Positions 1 through 6,381 of a stretch of DNA of 8,959 nt are shown here, one piece after another. The notes below the pieces were generated by a model. The model worked only from the letters and a program-made list of their open reading frames with translations, searched no databases and was not told the DNA's origin. Source of the stretch: Anaerolineales bacterium (lineage in GTDB: Bacteria > Chloroflexota > Anaerolineae > Anaerolineales > UBA6663); NCBI GenBank assembly GCA_016789245.1, contig JAEURM010000063.1, forward strand, positions 1 to 8,959, in the 5' to 3' direction. Each line of letters starts with the position of its first letter. Within the stretch, counting starts at the first letter, position 1. The translations under genes were made by a program, and so were the position numbers.

Positions 1-1
1 T

Positions 2-451
2 GAAACGCGGGTTGGTTCATTAGTCACAATTGATGAAGATGTTTTCCTAAAACGTTTAGCACGAACACATAGCCCAGAAGAAGTGGAAACGGCTCACCAA
101 ATTTTCGCTTGGGCTACACAAAATAAAGGAATTGATAATTGGACAACAACTGGAATCTATATGCCCCGTTTTAGTTACAAAGGTGTGGATTACAATTTAA
201 TCGCTTTGACAGCAACTGGTAAGCTTTCAATTCGTTTTGGTTTTTTACGCTACAGACCCGGGCCTCTACGTTTACGAGCTGAGCGCTTGCAATTGTGCAG
301 GCAACTCAACGCCATTCCCGGTGTTACGGTAGCTTCTGGGATGGAAGATAAGTTTCCATCTATCCCTTTGAAACGGTTTTCTGATGAACCGCAACGCGAG
401 GCATTATTCGAATTCTTAACTACCCTAATCGGCAAAGTGCGCGAAGCGTAA
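2..451 (+). CDS. 3' end of an unrecognised protein (partial, AT-rich)
   Basis: The reading frame is open from the left edge to a TAA at 449-451, so the start lies outside the window. A GTG at 83 is in frame, but coding-like sequence continues upstream of it (ETRVGSLVTIDEDVFLKRLA), so 83 is unlikely to be the start. The visible 149 residues have no transmembrane segment. They read as a compact alpha/beta domain: a helical 'VETAHQIFAWATQ' segment, beta strands around 'YNLIALTATGKLSIRFGFL', then 'LCRQLNAIPGVTV' and a closing 'PSIPLKRF' followed by a helix. From memory this order resembles the C-terminal domain of many uncharacterised proteins, some linked to nuclease or restriction contexts, but I cannot name the family. 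Base composition is clearly lower in G+C than the neighbours (about 35% in 121-240 by hand count), which suggests transfer or a different selective history. It converges on the minus-strand genes. Confidence 0.6.
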   Translation, partial: ETRVGSLVTIDEDVFLKRLARTHSPEEVETAHQIFAWATQNKGIDNWTTTGIYMPRFSYKGVDYNLIALTATGKLSIRFGFLRYRPGPLRLRAERLQLCRQLNAIPGVTVASGMEDKFPSIPLKRFSDEPQREALFEFLTTLIGKVREA

Positions 452-487
452 ATCTCAAGAGTCACGATAGCCGTTAATAATTTTTGT

Positions 488-520
488 AGCCCTTCGCTGG
501 CTTCAAGCCAGCGAAGGGCT
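488..520 (+). terminator. Perfect 16-bp inverted repeat, probable terminator between convergent genes
   Basis: Arms 488-503 and 505-520 are exact reverse complements (AGCCCTTCGCTGGCTT / AAGCCAGCGAAGGGCT) with one base between them; in RNA the loop would open to 3-5 nt. On the + strand the stem is followed by a T-rich stretch (ATTTTGTTGT, 521-530), which fits an intrinsic terminator for the left-edge gene ending at 451. On the minus strand the stem starts inside the TAG stop of the hydrolase (519-521), but no clear U-run follows, so termination in that direction is less certain. The same sequence could be a copy of a dispersed palindromic repeat. Confidence 0.75.
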
Positions 521-1358
521 ATTTTGTTGTGATGCGTTGCAAAAATTCCAAAGTCACCCGCCCCACTTCCGCCGGTTTTTCTAACGGCACGAGGTGCGTA
601 GATTCTTCAATGCAGTGCAATTGGATTTGGGGAAAATTCTTTCGCATTCGCTTAATTACGGGCGCAGTGAAAGAATCAGATTGGGCGGCGTAGATGATGA
701 GGGCGGGCACTTTGAGCGTGGGCAGTTGCGGCCACAAATTCAGCGGGCCGGTGCGGTACACGGCCGCTTCCCACTCCGGCGAGTAGTTCAGCTCTACTTG
801 CCCATCTGCCCGCGGGCGGGCTAAAGATTCTGCGTAAGCGCGCAAACCTTCATCATTCACGCGGCTGAACACGGGCGCACGGCGGTAACGCGTAAACATT
901 TCTTCCGGGCTGGCAAACACGCGCCGCCGCCGGAGCGTGCCGGAAATTAACGGGTGCAAACGGTCACCCACGCCGAGGGCTTTAACCGTATTCCACAGAC
1001 AGATAAAGCGCCGCCGGAAAATCACCGGGTCAATCATCACTAACGCCGTAAACAACTCTGGCTTCTGCAAAGCCGCATCTAACAAACACACACCGCCCAA
1101 TGAGTGGCCTACGCCGATGATGGGTGGTTTGGTCTGGCTAGTCAGATAGTCGAGTAGGTCGCTCGTCAAAAGTGACCAGTCTTTGAGTTGCCGCCAATCA
1201 CTGTTGGGCCAGAGCGGGCGGGCCAGCGGTGTAACTATATTGAAGTGCGGCCTGAGCGTGTTGAGCAGGGGCGTGTAGGTGCCGGGTGGGTAACCGTTGG
1301 CGTGGGCAAAAACCACGGTTGGATTTTTTGATGGGGTGAGTGTGGGATTGCTCGTCAT
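519..1358 (-). CDS. Alpha/beta hydrolase, HANGxP type
   Basis: A complete 279-residue alpha/beta-hydrolase-fold protein. The first strand carries VVFAHANGYP (residues 15-24), the oxyanion-hole loop of the HANGFP subgroup. The nucleophile elbow is GHSLGG with Ser86. The acid is probably Asp228 (AAQSDSF) and the base His255 (ESTHLVPLEKP). A cap region rich in Arg/Phe lies between about residues 113 and 205. There is no signal peptide, so it should act in the cytoplasm. The family includes esterases, thioesterases and C-C hydrolases, and the substrate cannot be read from sequence. The start is the only usable Met before the first strand; a GGGGTG sequence lies just upstream. It follows the CoA-transferase gene by 30 nt, so cotranscription is likely and an acyl-CoA or ester substrate is plausible (inference). 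The stop codon lies within the terminator hairpin. Confidence 0.9.
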   Translation of the reverse strand: MTSNPTLTPSKNPTVVFAHANGYPPGTYTPLLNTLRPHFNIVTPLARPLWPNSDWRQLKDWSLLTSDLLDYLTSQTKPPIIGVGHSLGGVCLLDAALQKPELFTALVMIDPVIFRRRFICLWNTVKALGVGDRLHPLISGTLRRRRVFASPEEMFTRYRRAPVFSRVNDEGLRAYAESLARPRADGQVELNYSPEWEAAVYRTGPLNLWPQLPTLKVPALIIYAAQSDSFTAPVIKRMRKNFPQIQLHCIEESTHLVPLEKPAEVGRVTLEFLQRITTK

Positions 1359-1373
1359 ACCATCACCCCATCA
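1329..1373 (-). promoter_or_regulatory. Inverted repeat enclosing the hydrolase start codon
   Basis: TGATGGGGTGA (1329-1339) and TCACCCCATCA (1363-1373) are exact 11-nt reverse complements separated by 23 nt. The 23-nt loop contains the ATG (1358-1356). In the mRNA the upstream arm includes the only Shine-Dalgarno-like GGGGTG, so folding could hide the ribosome site. The upstream arm also belongs to an 8-nt degenerate tandem repeat, so the pairing may be a by-product of the repeat. Confidence 0.4.
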
Positions 1374-1385
1374 CTCAATCGCCCA
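1362..1385. repeat. Degenerate 8-nt tandem repeat in gene spacer
   Basis: Three consecutive 8-nt words, ATCACCCC, ATCACTCA and ATCGCCCA, fill most of the 30-nt gap between the CoA-transferase stop and the hydrolase start. On the coding strand they read TGGGCGAT, TGAGTGAT, GGGGTGAT, immediately followed by GGTATG with the start codon. Confidence 0.5.
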
Positions 1386-1388
1386 ATG

Positions 1389-2291
1389 TCAGAATTCCCC
1401 ATAGTTCACCGGCTCGCTCCACTTGGGTTTTACTTGCAGGCGGGCGTGCGTTTCCCCGCCTAACTTAGCCCAATACTCGGCGCGGTCTTTCACGTCGTAT
1501 ACCCACTCATCTAGCCAGCGTTTTGTGCTTTCGGCTGAGGCTGAAATGTTGTCCCACTCTAAATAGAACGGGTTATCTTGGTCATAGTAGCCTTGCGTGT
1601 AGCTGGGGTGCGCGGCGTACGGCACTTGGCACACGGCCGTCACCACCATCGCCGGTATCAGCGTGCGGTTTGGGTCAGAGCGGATGATACTTTCATCCAC
1701 AATTTCTTCTGCGGTGAGGATGACGCGCTTGCTGGCAAAGGCCGCTTCTTTTTGTTCACCCAAAATGCCCCAAATGTGCGCATTGCCCTGCGCATCCGCC
1801 CGTTGCACGTGGATGATGGCCACATCTGGGTTGAGGGCGGGCACGGTGTTTAGCCGCTCACCGGTGTACGGGCAAGTAATGGCGCGGTATTGCGGGTTGG
1901 CCTGCACCAAATCATCTGTGCCCACAGATTTCATGGGCAGAAACGGTAAGCCCGCCGCGCCCGCCGTGAGCCGTGTAATCATGGCAAAGTGCGAGTACTC
2001 TTCATACGCCAGCCGCTTGGCTTCCATCTCCGCCCGCACCACGCGCAAAGAGCCCACGCCCGGATTGCCGGAATAACTAAAAATCAATTTATCTGCACAG
2101 CCCGCCGCTACCATTTGTTCATAGATGATATCCGGCGTGGCGCGGGCGAGGGTGAGATGCTTTTTGCCCTGCCGGATAATTTCATGCGCGGCCGCAAACG
2201 GGATGAGATGCGTGAACCCAGCGGCGTATACTAAATCGCCATCGTTTACGTTTTGGGCAATGGCTTCAGAGAGGGAAAGGAGTTTGGGCAT
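1389..2291 (-). CDS. CoA-transferase family I, alpha subunit (GctA/IpdA-like)
   Basis: A complete 300-residue protein of the alpha-subunit type seen in glutaconate CoA-transferase and in the IpdA subunit of actinobacterial steroid degradation; IpdA is about the same length. Visible hallmarks: a Gly-rich first turn (GDLVYAAGFTHLIPFAA, residues 18-34), EEYSHFAMITRL (97-108), GLPFLPMKSVGTDDL (114-128), NPDVAIIHVQRADAQGNA (154-171), the ILTAEEIVDE strand-helix (191-200) and VPYAAHPSYTQGYYDQD (223-239). In this family the usual catalytic Glu is on the beta subunit, and no beta subunit is encoded on either side. IpdAB is known to be a ring-opening hydrolase rather than a transferase, so the reaction cannot be fixed from the fold. 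The start lies 1 nt after the preceding hydrolase stop (TAACATG) without a Shine-Dalgarno sequence, which suggests translation coupled to the upstream gene. Confidence 0.88.
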   Translation of the reverse strand: MPKLLSLSEAIAQNVNDGDLVYAAGFTHLIPFAAAHEIIRQGKKHLTLARATPDIIYEQMVAAGCADKLIFSYSGNPGVGSLRVVRAEMEAKRLAYEEYSHFAMITRLTAGAAGLPFLPMKSVGTDDLVQANPQYRAITCPYTGERLNTVPALNPDVAIIHVQRADAQGNAHIWGILGEQKEAAFASKRVILTAEEIVDESIIRSDPNRTLIPAMVVTAVCQVPYAAHPSYTQGYYDQDNPFYLEWDNISASAESTKRWLDEWVYDVKDRAEYWAKLGGETHARLQVKPKWSEPVNYGEF

Positions 2292-2292
2292 G

Positions 2293-3039
2293 TTAGAGAT
2301 TAAGGATTAGGGAATAAAGATTATGCGCCAGCCAGTTTACAACGGTTTGCACTAAAGCGGGGCGGCATACGCTGAAAGAATGGTCGCCTTCAGCAAAACG
2401 GTGCCACTGCAGGTGCGGCAGAGCGGCGCGCAGGCTGGCGCTGTGCGCCGGCGGGAACAGCGCATCTTCATCACCCGTTACCAGCAAAATGGGGCGGCTC
2501 GCTAACTGTGCGCTAAAAGTTGGAATAGGCGGTAGCGCGTACCACTGCGCTTCAACTTCAGCACCCGCAATGCCGTTGAGCATAGAAGCGAAATCATCAA
2601 ACGTCTCACGGCCCAAATTGGTATTGAGCGGTTCCAGCAGTGGGCAGAGTGAGACGATGACTTTGAAACGCGCATCTAGTGCTCCGGCGCGCAGAGCGGT
2701 GTAACCGCCTAAGCTACTGCCCACTAACGCCAGCCGCGCCGCATCTACACTGGGTTGTTTCAGCACCCACTCCGTAGCCGCGTGTACATCTTCATGCAGT
2801 GTGCTGAGCGCGTAAGCGCCCTCACTGCCCCAACAGCCACGGTAATGAAAATACAAGCAGTTGAAGCCCGCATCGCGCAAAGCGTATGCAATATCTAAAT
2901 TTTTCTCCACGCCGGGGATGCCGTGCAGAAGAATCACGGTGGGGCGCGGCGTTTCTCCGGCGGCAAGGTAAAGGCCACCCAATAATTTACAGCCGTGTGA
3001 GTCAAACGTTACGCCTTCAAGGCCAGTGGGGAAGAACAT
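2293..3039 (-). CDS. Alpha/beta hydrolase, dienelactone hydrolase/esterase-like
   Basis: A 248-residue single-domain alpha/beta hydrolase. The oxyanion loop is ILLHGIPGVEKN (residues 36-47), the nucleophile elbow VGSSLGGYTALR has Ser109, the acid is probably Asp192 in TGDEDALFPP, and the base is His220 in EGDHSF. The layout (short loop after the first strand, YFHYRGCWGSEG at 63-74, compact cap) fits small serine hydrolases and acyl-peptidase-like esterases. It has no signal peptide, so it is cytosolic. It heads a tight trio with the CoA-transferase alpha subunit (1-nt gap) and a second hydrolase. The last residues (about 240-248, NLYSLILNL) are encoded by a degenerate GATTARG repeat and look like read-through into former spacer. 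The start codon is embedded in a 7-nt tandem repeat and has no Shine-Dalgarno site, but the N-terminus (FPTGLEGVTFDSHG) looks like a natural first strand. Confidence 0.87.
   Translation of the reverse strand: MFFPTGLEGVTFDSHGCKLLGGLYLAAGETPRPTVILLHGIPGVEKNLDIAYALRDAGFNCLYFHYRGCWGSEGAYALSTLHEDVHAATEWVLKQPSVDAARLALVGSSLGGYTALRAGALDARFKVIVSLCPLLEPLNTNLGRETFDDFASMLNGIAGAEVEAQWYALPPIPTFSAQLASRPILLVTGDEDALFPPAHSASLRAALPHLQWHRFAEGDHSFSVCRPALVQTVVNWLAHNLYSLILNL
2298..2325. repeat. Degenerate 7-nt tandem repeat at hydrolase 3' end
   Basis: Four consecutive 7-nt words, GATTAAG, GATTAGG, GAATAAA and GATTATG, lie at the junction of the hydrolase and the CoA-transferase gene. They are translated on the minus strand as the last residues of the hydrolase before its TAA at 2295-2293. 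Confidence 0.55.
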
Positions 3040-3065
3040 ACAGAATACAGGATACAGAATACAGA
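3038..3065. repeat. Four tandem copies of a 7-nt word (ATACAGR)
   Basis: ATACAGA, ATACAGG, ATACAGA and ATACAGA run head to tail with one substitution in 28 nt. On the coding (minus) strand they give repeated TCTGTAT words directly before the hydrolase, and the last copy supplies two of the three bases of its ATG (3039-3037). The position where a Shine-Dalgarno site would be expected is occupied by the repeat. Confidence 0.8.
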
Positions 3066-3099
3066 AGAGGTAGTCTTTCTGCGAAAGTCTAAAAATGCT

Positions 3100-3169
3100 T
3101 CGGCCTAGCCTGTCTCCCAGCGGGAGAGGGGTTGGGGTGAGGGCGAGCTGGCGGCTTATACTCGGCCTA
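3100..3169. repeat. 54-nt GC-rich block flanked by 8-nt direct repeats, possible mini-insertion
   Basis: TCGGCCTA occurs at 3100-3107 and 3162-3169, bracketing 54 nt that include the hairpin TCTCCC-AGC-GGGAGA (3113-3127) and GGGGTTGGGGTGAGGG. The latter phrase, from memory, recurs between genes in many unrelated bacteria. The flanking repeats could be a target-site duplication, but the block has no clear terminal inverted repeats, so a MITE-type insertion is only a possibility. Confidence 0.35.
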
Positions 3170-3191
3170 CGATTCTTTGCGCCGCCAACTC
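3145..3191. repeat. Inverted repeat downstream of the lipoprotein gene
   Basis: GAGCTGGCGGC (3145-3155) and GCCGCCAACTC (3181-3191) are reverse complements apart from one position, with a 25-nt loop. It lies 46 nt or more past the lipoprotein stop on the minus strand and could protect or end that transcript, but no U-run follows, so it is not a standard intrinsic terminator. Confidence 0.4.
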
Positions 3192-3236
3192 ACCCTCCTC
3201 TGGTACTTTGCTTCACTTTTTAGCCAGCGCCAAAAA

Positions 3237-5237
3237 TTACGGCCCAAACCGTGAAACGCCGCCGCTGGTGGCAAACCAAACCGCGCTTGCGGCATCCACA
3301 TGCACATCCAGCACGCGGTGGTGGATGAGGCCATCTTTCACTTGGTAGTTTTGCCACACACTGCCATCAAACCGCGCCGCCCCAGAATCCGTACCGAACC
3401 ACACACTGCCATCCGGCGCGGCGGCCACAGCAAATACGTAGCCGGATGGCAGTTTCACGCCTGGGTCATTCGGGTCAAAGCGCGTCCATGCGCCGTTGGC
3501 ATAGCGGAAGGCTGAATCGCCGTACGTGGCCACCCAAATCGCGCCGCCGGCATCTTCGGCAATATCGGTGATTTGCACATCATAGCTAAACGGGTTGCCC
3601 GCTGTGAAGTGTTCCCACGTGCCATCCGGCTTAAGGCGGCTGAGGTTACTTTCAGTGCTAGCCCACACAGAATTATCCGAGGCCACAAAAATTTTGCGGA
3701 TGTATGAGCCAGCAAAACCCACCGTGCTGGTGTACACCTGCGTCACTTTTTGGTTTTCAATTAGCGCCAAACCGGAGTCGGTGCCCACCCACGCCTTACC
3801 ATCCGCCGTTAGCGTCAGCGCCGGAACTACGTTGGACGGCAAGCCAAATTCCGTCGTCCATTGCGTCACATCACTGCCGTTCATCACCCACAGGCCGCTT
3901 TCACTGCCCGCCCACAGCCCGCCGTTGGTATCAAAAGCTAATGGCCCACAGCCAGAATTGCACGGCAAATCAGGCATGCGCACCCACGTTTGGCTGGCTG
4001 GGTTGTAAATATCCGCGCGGATCCAATTCTCTTCCACAAACAGCAATTCGCCCGTAACTGGATTGGGCACGATACGGCGTAAGCCGGAGAAGGTGGGAAC
4101 GTTGGGCACAGCCCACGTCTCAAAATTATTGTTGGTGTAACGGGCCACGCCGCCGCCATCACTGCCAAAATACAGCGTGCCATCTTCACCCAACACGGCG
4201 CGTGTCAGCGTGTATGCCGGTAAATCATCCACCGTTTGCGTAAACTGTTCCCAATCAGCGGTAGCCGGTTTGTAACGCACAATGCCGCCACTGCCCGCAA
4301 ACCAATATTGGCCGGCTGTATCTTGCGTAATGCCGTACAAGCCGCCGCCTAAAGAATTCTGCAACTGCCGGAACGTTTCAAATTGCTGGCCGTTAAAACG
4401 CGCCGCGCCGCTATCGGTAGCGGCCCAAATCACACCGCCGCTATCTTTGAACAAAAGGTTGACGCGATTGTTGGGCAGGCCTTCGGTGGTGCTAAAGCGT
4501 TGCCACTCTTGCCCATCAAAGCGGCCCACGCCGTTAAGCGTGCCCACCCACACCACGCCCGGGCTTTCTTCTAAAATTGCCGTTACGTTGTAGCTCAAGC
4601 GGCCCGGCCGTTCATCGGAGTTGGCGGAGGGGAAGCCACGGATTACCTGCCACGCGCCATCTTTCAGCCGCACCATGCCGCCGCCGTCTAAATAAGAATA
4701 TGTGCCAATCGTCAGCTCACCACCCAAACGCGTAATCGCCGAAACCACGTTACTATCTAAACCATCGGTGGTGTCATAAGTGGTTACATCGCCATCTGTG
4801 CCAAAGCGGGCCAAGCCTTCATCTGTGCCAGCCCACAGCGTGCCATCGTCATCCACATACACCACGCGCACCACGGCGCTGGGCAAACCATCACCGCTGG
4901 TGTAACGCCGCACCAAACTACCATCGGCTAAATTCCACACGCTAATGCCGCCCGGCCCGCCCGCGTACAATTGGCCGTTCTTTTGCACCAGAGTGTAGAT
5001 GGTGTTGCCCGCCGCCCATGAACTCCACTTAGGCTCTGCCGGCGTGGTGGCAGTGGGCGGAACTGGCGTATCAGCGGGCGCGGAAGTGGGCGGCACTGCG
5101 GTGGGTGGCGGCTGAGTGGCGGGCACGGTAGTGTTATCCGGCTGGGCCGTTGGGCTAGGCTGTTGGCCACAAGCCGCCAGCATCAATGCCAAACTCGCTA
5201 ACAAAATTTTGTGAGCGGTTTTATTGTGTATGTGCAT
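3237..5237 (-). CDS. Secreted lipoprotein with 14 two-component-regulator-type propeller blades
   Basis: I place the start at the ATG at 5237 (666 residues), because TTGGAG (5249-5244) lies 6 nt before it. An in-frame ATG at 5255 would add six residues and has only a close-set AAGGG. Residues 1-22 form a lipoprotein signal peptide with lipobox LAAC and lipidated Cys23; a Pro/Thr-rich linker (about 27-69) follows. The rest is a repeat array with strand motifs of the type xWxGT--G--RF starting at about 90, 134, 175, 229, 270, 311, 355, 398, 441, 482, 524, 567, 612 and 653. That is 14 repeats spaced about 43 residues apart, which fits two seven-bladed beta-propellers as in the sensor domains of Bacteroides hybrid two-component systems. 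Here there is no Y_Y_Y domain, membrane anchor or kinase, so it stands alone at the cell surface. Two Cys at 426 and 430 may form a disulfide. The ligand is unknown. It lies 39 nt after acdS. Confidence 0.88.
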   Translation of the reverse strand: MHIHNKTAHKILLASLALMLAACGQQPSPTAQPDNTTVPATQPPPTAVPPTSAPADTPVPPTATTPAEPKWSSWAAGNTIYTLVQKNGQLYAGGPGGISVWNLADGSLVRRYTSGDGLPSAVVRVVYVDDDGTLWAGTDEGLARFGTDGDVTTYDTTDGLDSNVVSAITRLGGELTIGTYSYLDGGGMVRLKDGAWQVIRGFPSANSDERPGRLSYNVTAILEESPGVVWVGTLNGVGRFDGQEWQRFSTTEGLPNNRVNLLFKDSGGVIWAATDSGAARFNGQQFETFRQLQNSLGGGLYGITQDTAGQYWFAGSGGIVRYKPATADWEQFTQTVDDLPAYTLTRAVLGEDGTLYFGSDGGGVARYTNNNFETWAVPNVPTFSGLRRIVPNPVTGELLFVEENWIRADIYNPASQTWVRMPDLPCNSGCGPLAFDTNGGLWAGSESGLWVMNGSDVTQWTTEFGLPSNVVPALTLTADGKAWVGTDSGLALIENQKVTQVYTSTVGFAGSYIRKIFVASDNSVWASTESNLSRLKPDGTWEHFTAGNPFSYDVQITDIAEDAGGAIWVATYGDSAFRYANGAWTRFDPNDPGVKLPSGYVFAVAAAPDGSVWFGTDSGAARFDGSVWQNYQVKDGLIHHRVLDVHVDAASAVWFATSGGVSRFGP

Positions 5238-5243
5238 GTAAGT

Positions 5244-5249
5244 CTCCAA
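5244..5249 (-). promoter_or_regulatory. Shine-Dalgarno site that sets the lipoprotein start
   Basis: TTGGAG on the minus strand ends 6 nt before the ATG at 5237-5235. This favours that ATG over the in-frame ATG at 5255 and gives a normal-length lipoprotein signal peptide. Confidence 0.65.
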
Positions 5250-5276
5250 ATTCATTAGGCCCTTAGGGTCTAAACC

Positions 5277-6293
5277 TTACCCATTTCTAAACAAAAAACT
5301 ATATGCGTTCAGTGCAGGTGCGCCGCCGAGGTGCGCATACAACACGCGGGAGCCAGCCGGAAATTCGCCGCGTTGCACCAAATCAATCAAACCTTGCATA
5401 GATTTGCCTTCGTACACGGGGTCAGTCAGCATCCCCTCTAAGCGCGCTGTTAGCCGAATGGCTTCTAGCGTTTCGGCGGAGGGCAGGCCATATTCCGGGT
5501 ATGCGTAGCGCGTATCCAACACTACATCTTCCGCCGTAATAGCACGGCCTAATTCCACTGCTTCCGCTGTGCGCTGAGCGATGCGCAAAATTTGTTCCCG
5601 TGTTTGCTCCGGCTTAGCGGAAGCATCAATGCCTAGCACGCGCTGAGCGCGGCCATCTGCCGCAAAGCCCACCACCATGCCCGCCTGCGTGCTTCCGGTT
5701 ACAGAACAGACAATGATGTAATCAAACTTAAAGCCAAGCGCCTGCTCTTGCGCGCGCACTTCTTCGGCAAAGCCCACATAGCCCATGCCGCCCAACGGAT
5801 GATCTGACGCGCCGGCGGGAATAGCGTACGGTTTGCCGCCCGCGCGGCGTACGTCTTCCAATGCTTGTTCCCAGCTTTGCTTGAACTCAATGCCAAAGCC
5901 TTCGTTCACCAGCCGCACTTCCGCGCCCATCATGCGTGAGAGCATGATGTTACCTACCCGGTCATACACGGCATCATGGTAATTCACCCAGTTTTCTTGC
6001 ACGGTGATGCACTTCAGGCCTAAATGGGCCGCAGTGGCCGCCACCTGCCGCGTATGGTTAGATTGGATGCCGCCGATGGTGACCAGCGTATCGCACCCTT
6101 GCGCCAGTGCATCCGGCACAAGATATTCCAGCTTGCGGATTTTATTGCCGCCGTAAGCCAAGCCGCTGTTGCAATCATCACGCTTAGCATAAATTTCCAC
6201 TTTGCCGCCTAAGTGTGCGCTTAGGCGTTTGAGCGGTTGAATGGGCGTAGGGCCAAACATGAGTGGGTAACGGGGGATTTTTTGTAGGTTCAT
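5277..6293 (-). CDS. acdS: 1-aminocyclopropane-1-carboxylate (ACC) deaminase
   Basis: A complete 338-residue PLP-dependent enzyme that opens the ACC ring to give 2-oxobutyrate and ammonia in the cytosol. The length equals that of the studied Pseudomonas enzyme, and the alignment from memory is close to gapless ([55 protein letters not shown]). Diagnostic residues are present: Lys51 for the Schiff base (GGNKIRK), Ser78 ([10 protein letters not shown]), Tyr268, Tyr294-Glu295 (DPVYEGKSM) and Leu322 (AHLGG). Glu295 and Leu322 are the positions used to tell true ACC deaminases from D-cysteine desulfhydrases of the same fold, so I assign deaminase and not desulfhydrase. His80 replaces the Gln I remember in the Pseudomonas protein. 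The start matches the family N-terminus (MNL-x-x-x-x-RYPL); no strong Shine-Dalgarno site is visible. No AcdR-type regulator is nearby. Confidence 0.93.
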   Translation of the reverse strand: MNLQKIPRYPLMFGPTPIQPLKRLSAHLGGKVEIYAKRDDCNSGLAYGGNKIRKLEYLVPDALAQGCDTLVTIGGIQSNHTRQVAATAAHLGLKCITVQENWVNYHDAVYDRVGNIMLSRMMGAEVRLVNEGFGIEFKQSWEQALEDVRRAGGKPYAIPAGASDHPLGGMGYVGFAEEVRAQEQALGFKFDYIIVCSVTGSTQAGMVVGFAADGRAQRVLGIDASAKPEQTREQILRIAQRTAEAVELGRAITAEDVVLDTRYAYPEYGLPSAETLEAIRLTARLEGMLTDPVYEGKSMQGLIDLVQRGEFPAGSRVLYAHLGGAPALNAYSFLFRNG

Positions 6294-6340
6294 AGTTCAG
6301 AGAGATGTGTGGGACGCCAATGCGCCGATAAGGTGGAACT

Positions 6341-6360
6341 TTTATCTGCGTTTATCCGCG
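6341..6360. repeat. Tandem pair of a 10-nt word in the acdS upstream gap
   Basis: TTTATCTGCG and TTTATCCGCG are adjacent and differ at one position, within the 88-nt gap between the small membrane-protein gene and acdS. The same kind of 'TATCTGCG' phrase appears, from memory, between genes in several environmental bacteria. No other feature was seen in this gap. Confidence 0.5.
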
Positions 6361-6381
6361 TCCGAGTTTAATGAATAAGTT

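Larger units (their letters stand above)
3040..3236. other. 197-nt intergenic region with repeat and hairpins
   Basis: The gap between the propeller lipoprotein stop and the downstream hydrolase holds no plausible gene. From the right it contains a long imperfect inverted repeat (3145-3155 with 3181-3191), a short GC-rich hairpin (3113-3127) with the GGGAGAGGGGTTGGGGTGAGGG phrase, and the ATACAGR tandem repeat. No convincing -35/-10 pair for the hydrolase was found by eye, although the distance suggests that a promoter or terminator could lie here. Confidence 0.6.

Noticed and set aside
1663..2076. 137-residue + strand open frame opposite the CoA-transferase gene
   Set aside because: Ser/Ala/Arg-rich composition without motifs, opposite a well-supported gene.
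3038..3065. CRISPR-like array
   Set aside because: Units are only 7 nt and directly adjacent without spacers.
3072..3090. Hairpin AGTCTTTC/GAAAGTCT followed by an A-run
   Set aside because: The stem has a mismatch, and the run of A/T is on the wrong side for terminating the minus-strand transcript.
5238..5255. Upstream in-frame start for the propeller lipoprotein
   Set aside because: TTGGAG at 6 nt before the ATG at 5237 is the better ribosome site, and the shorter form has a normal signal peptide. The upstream ATG remains possible.
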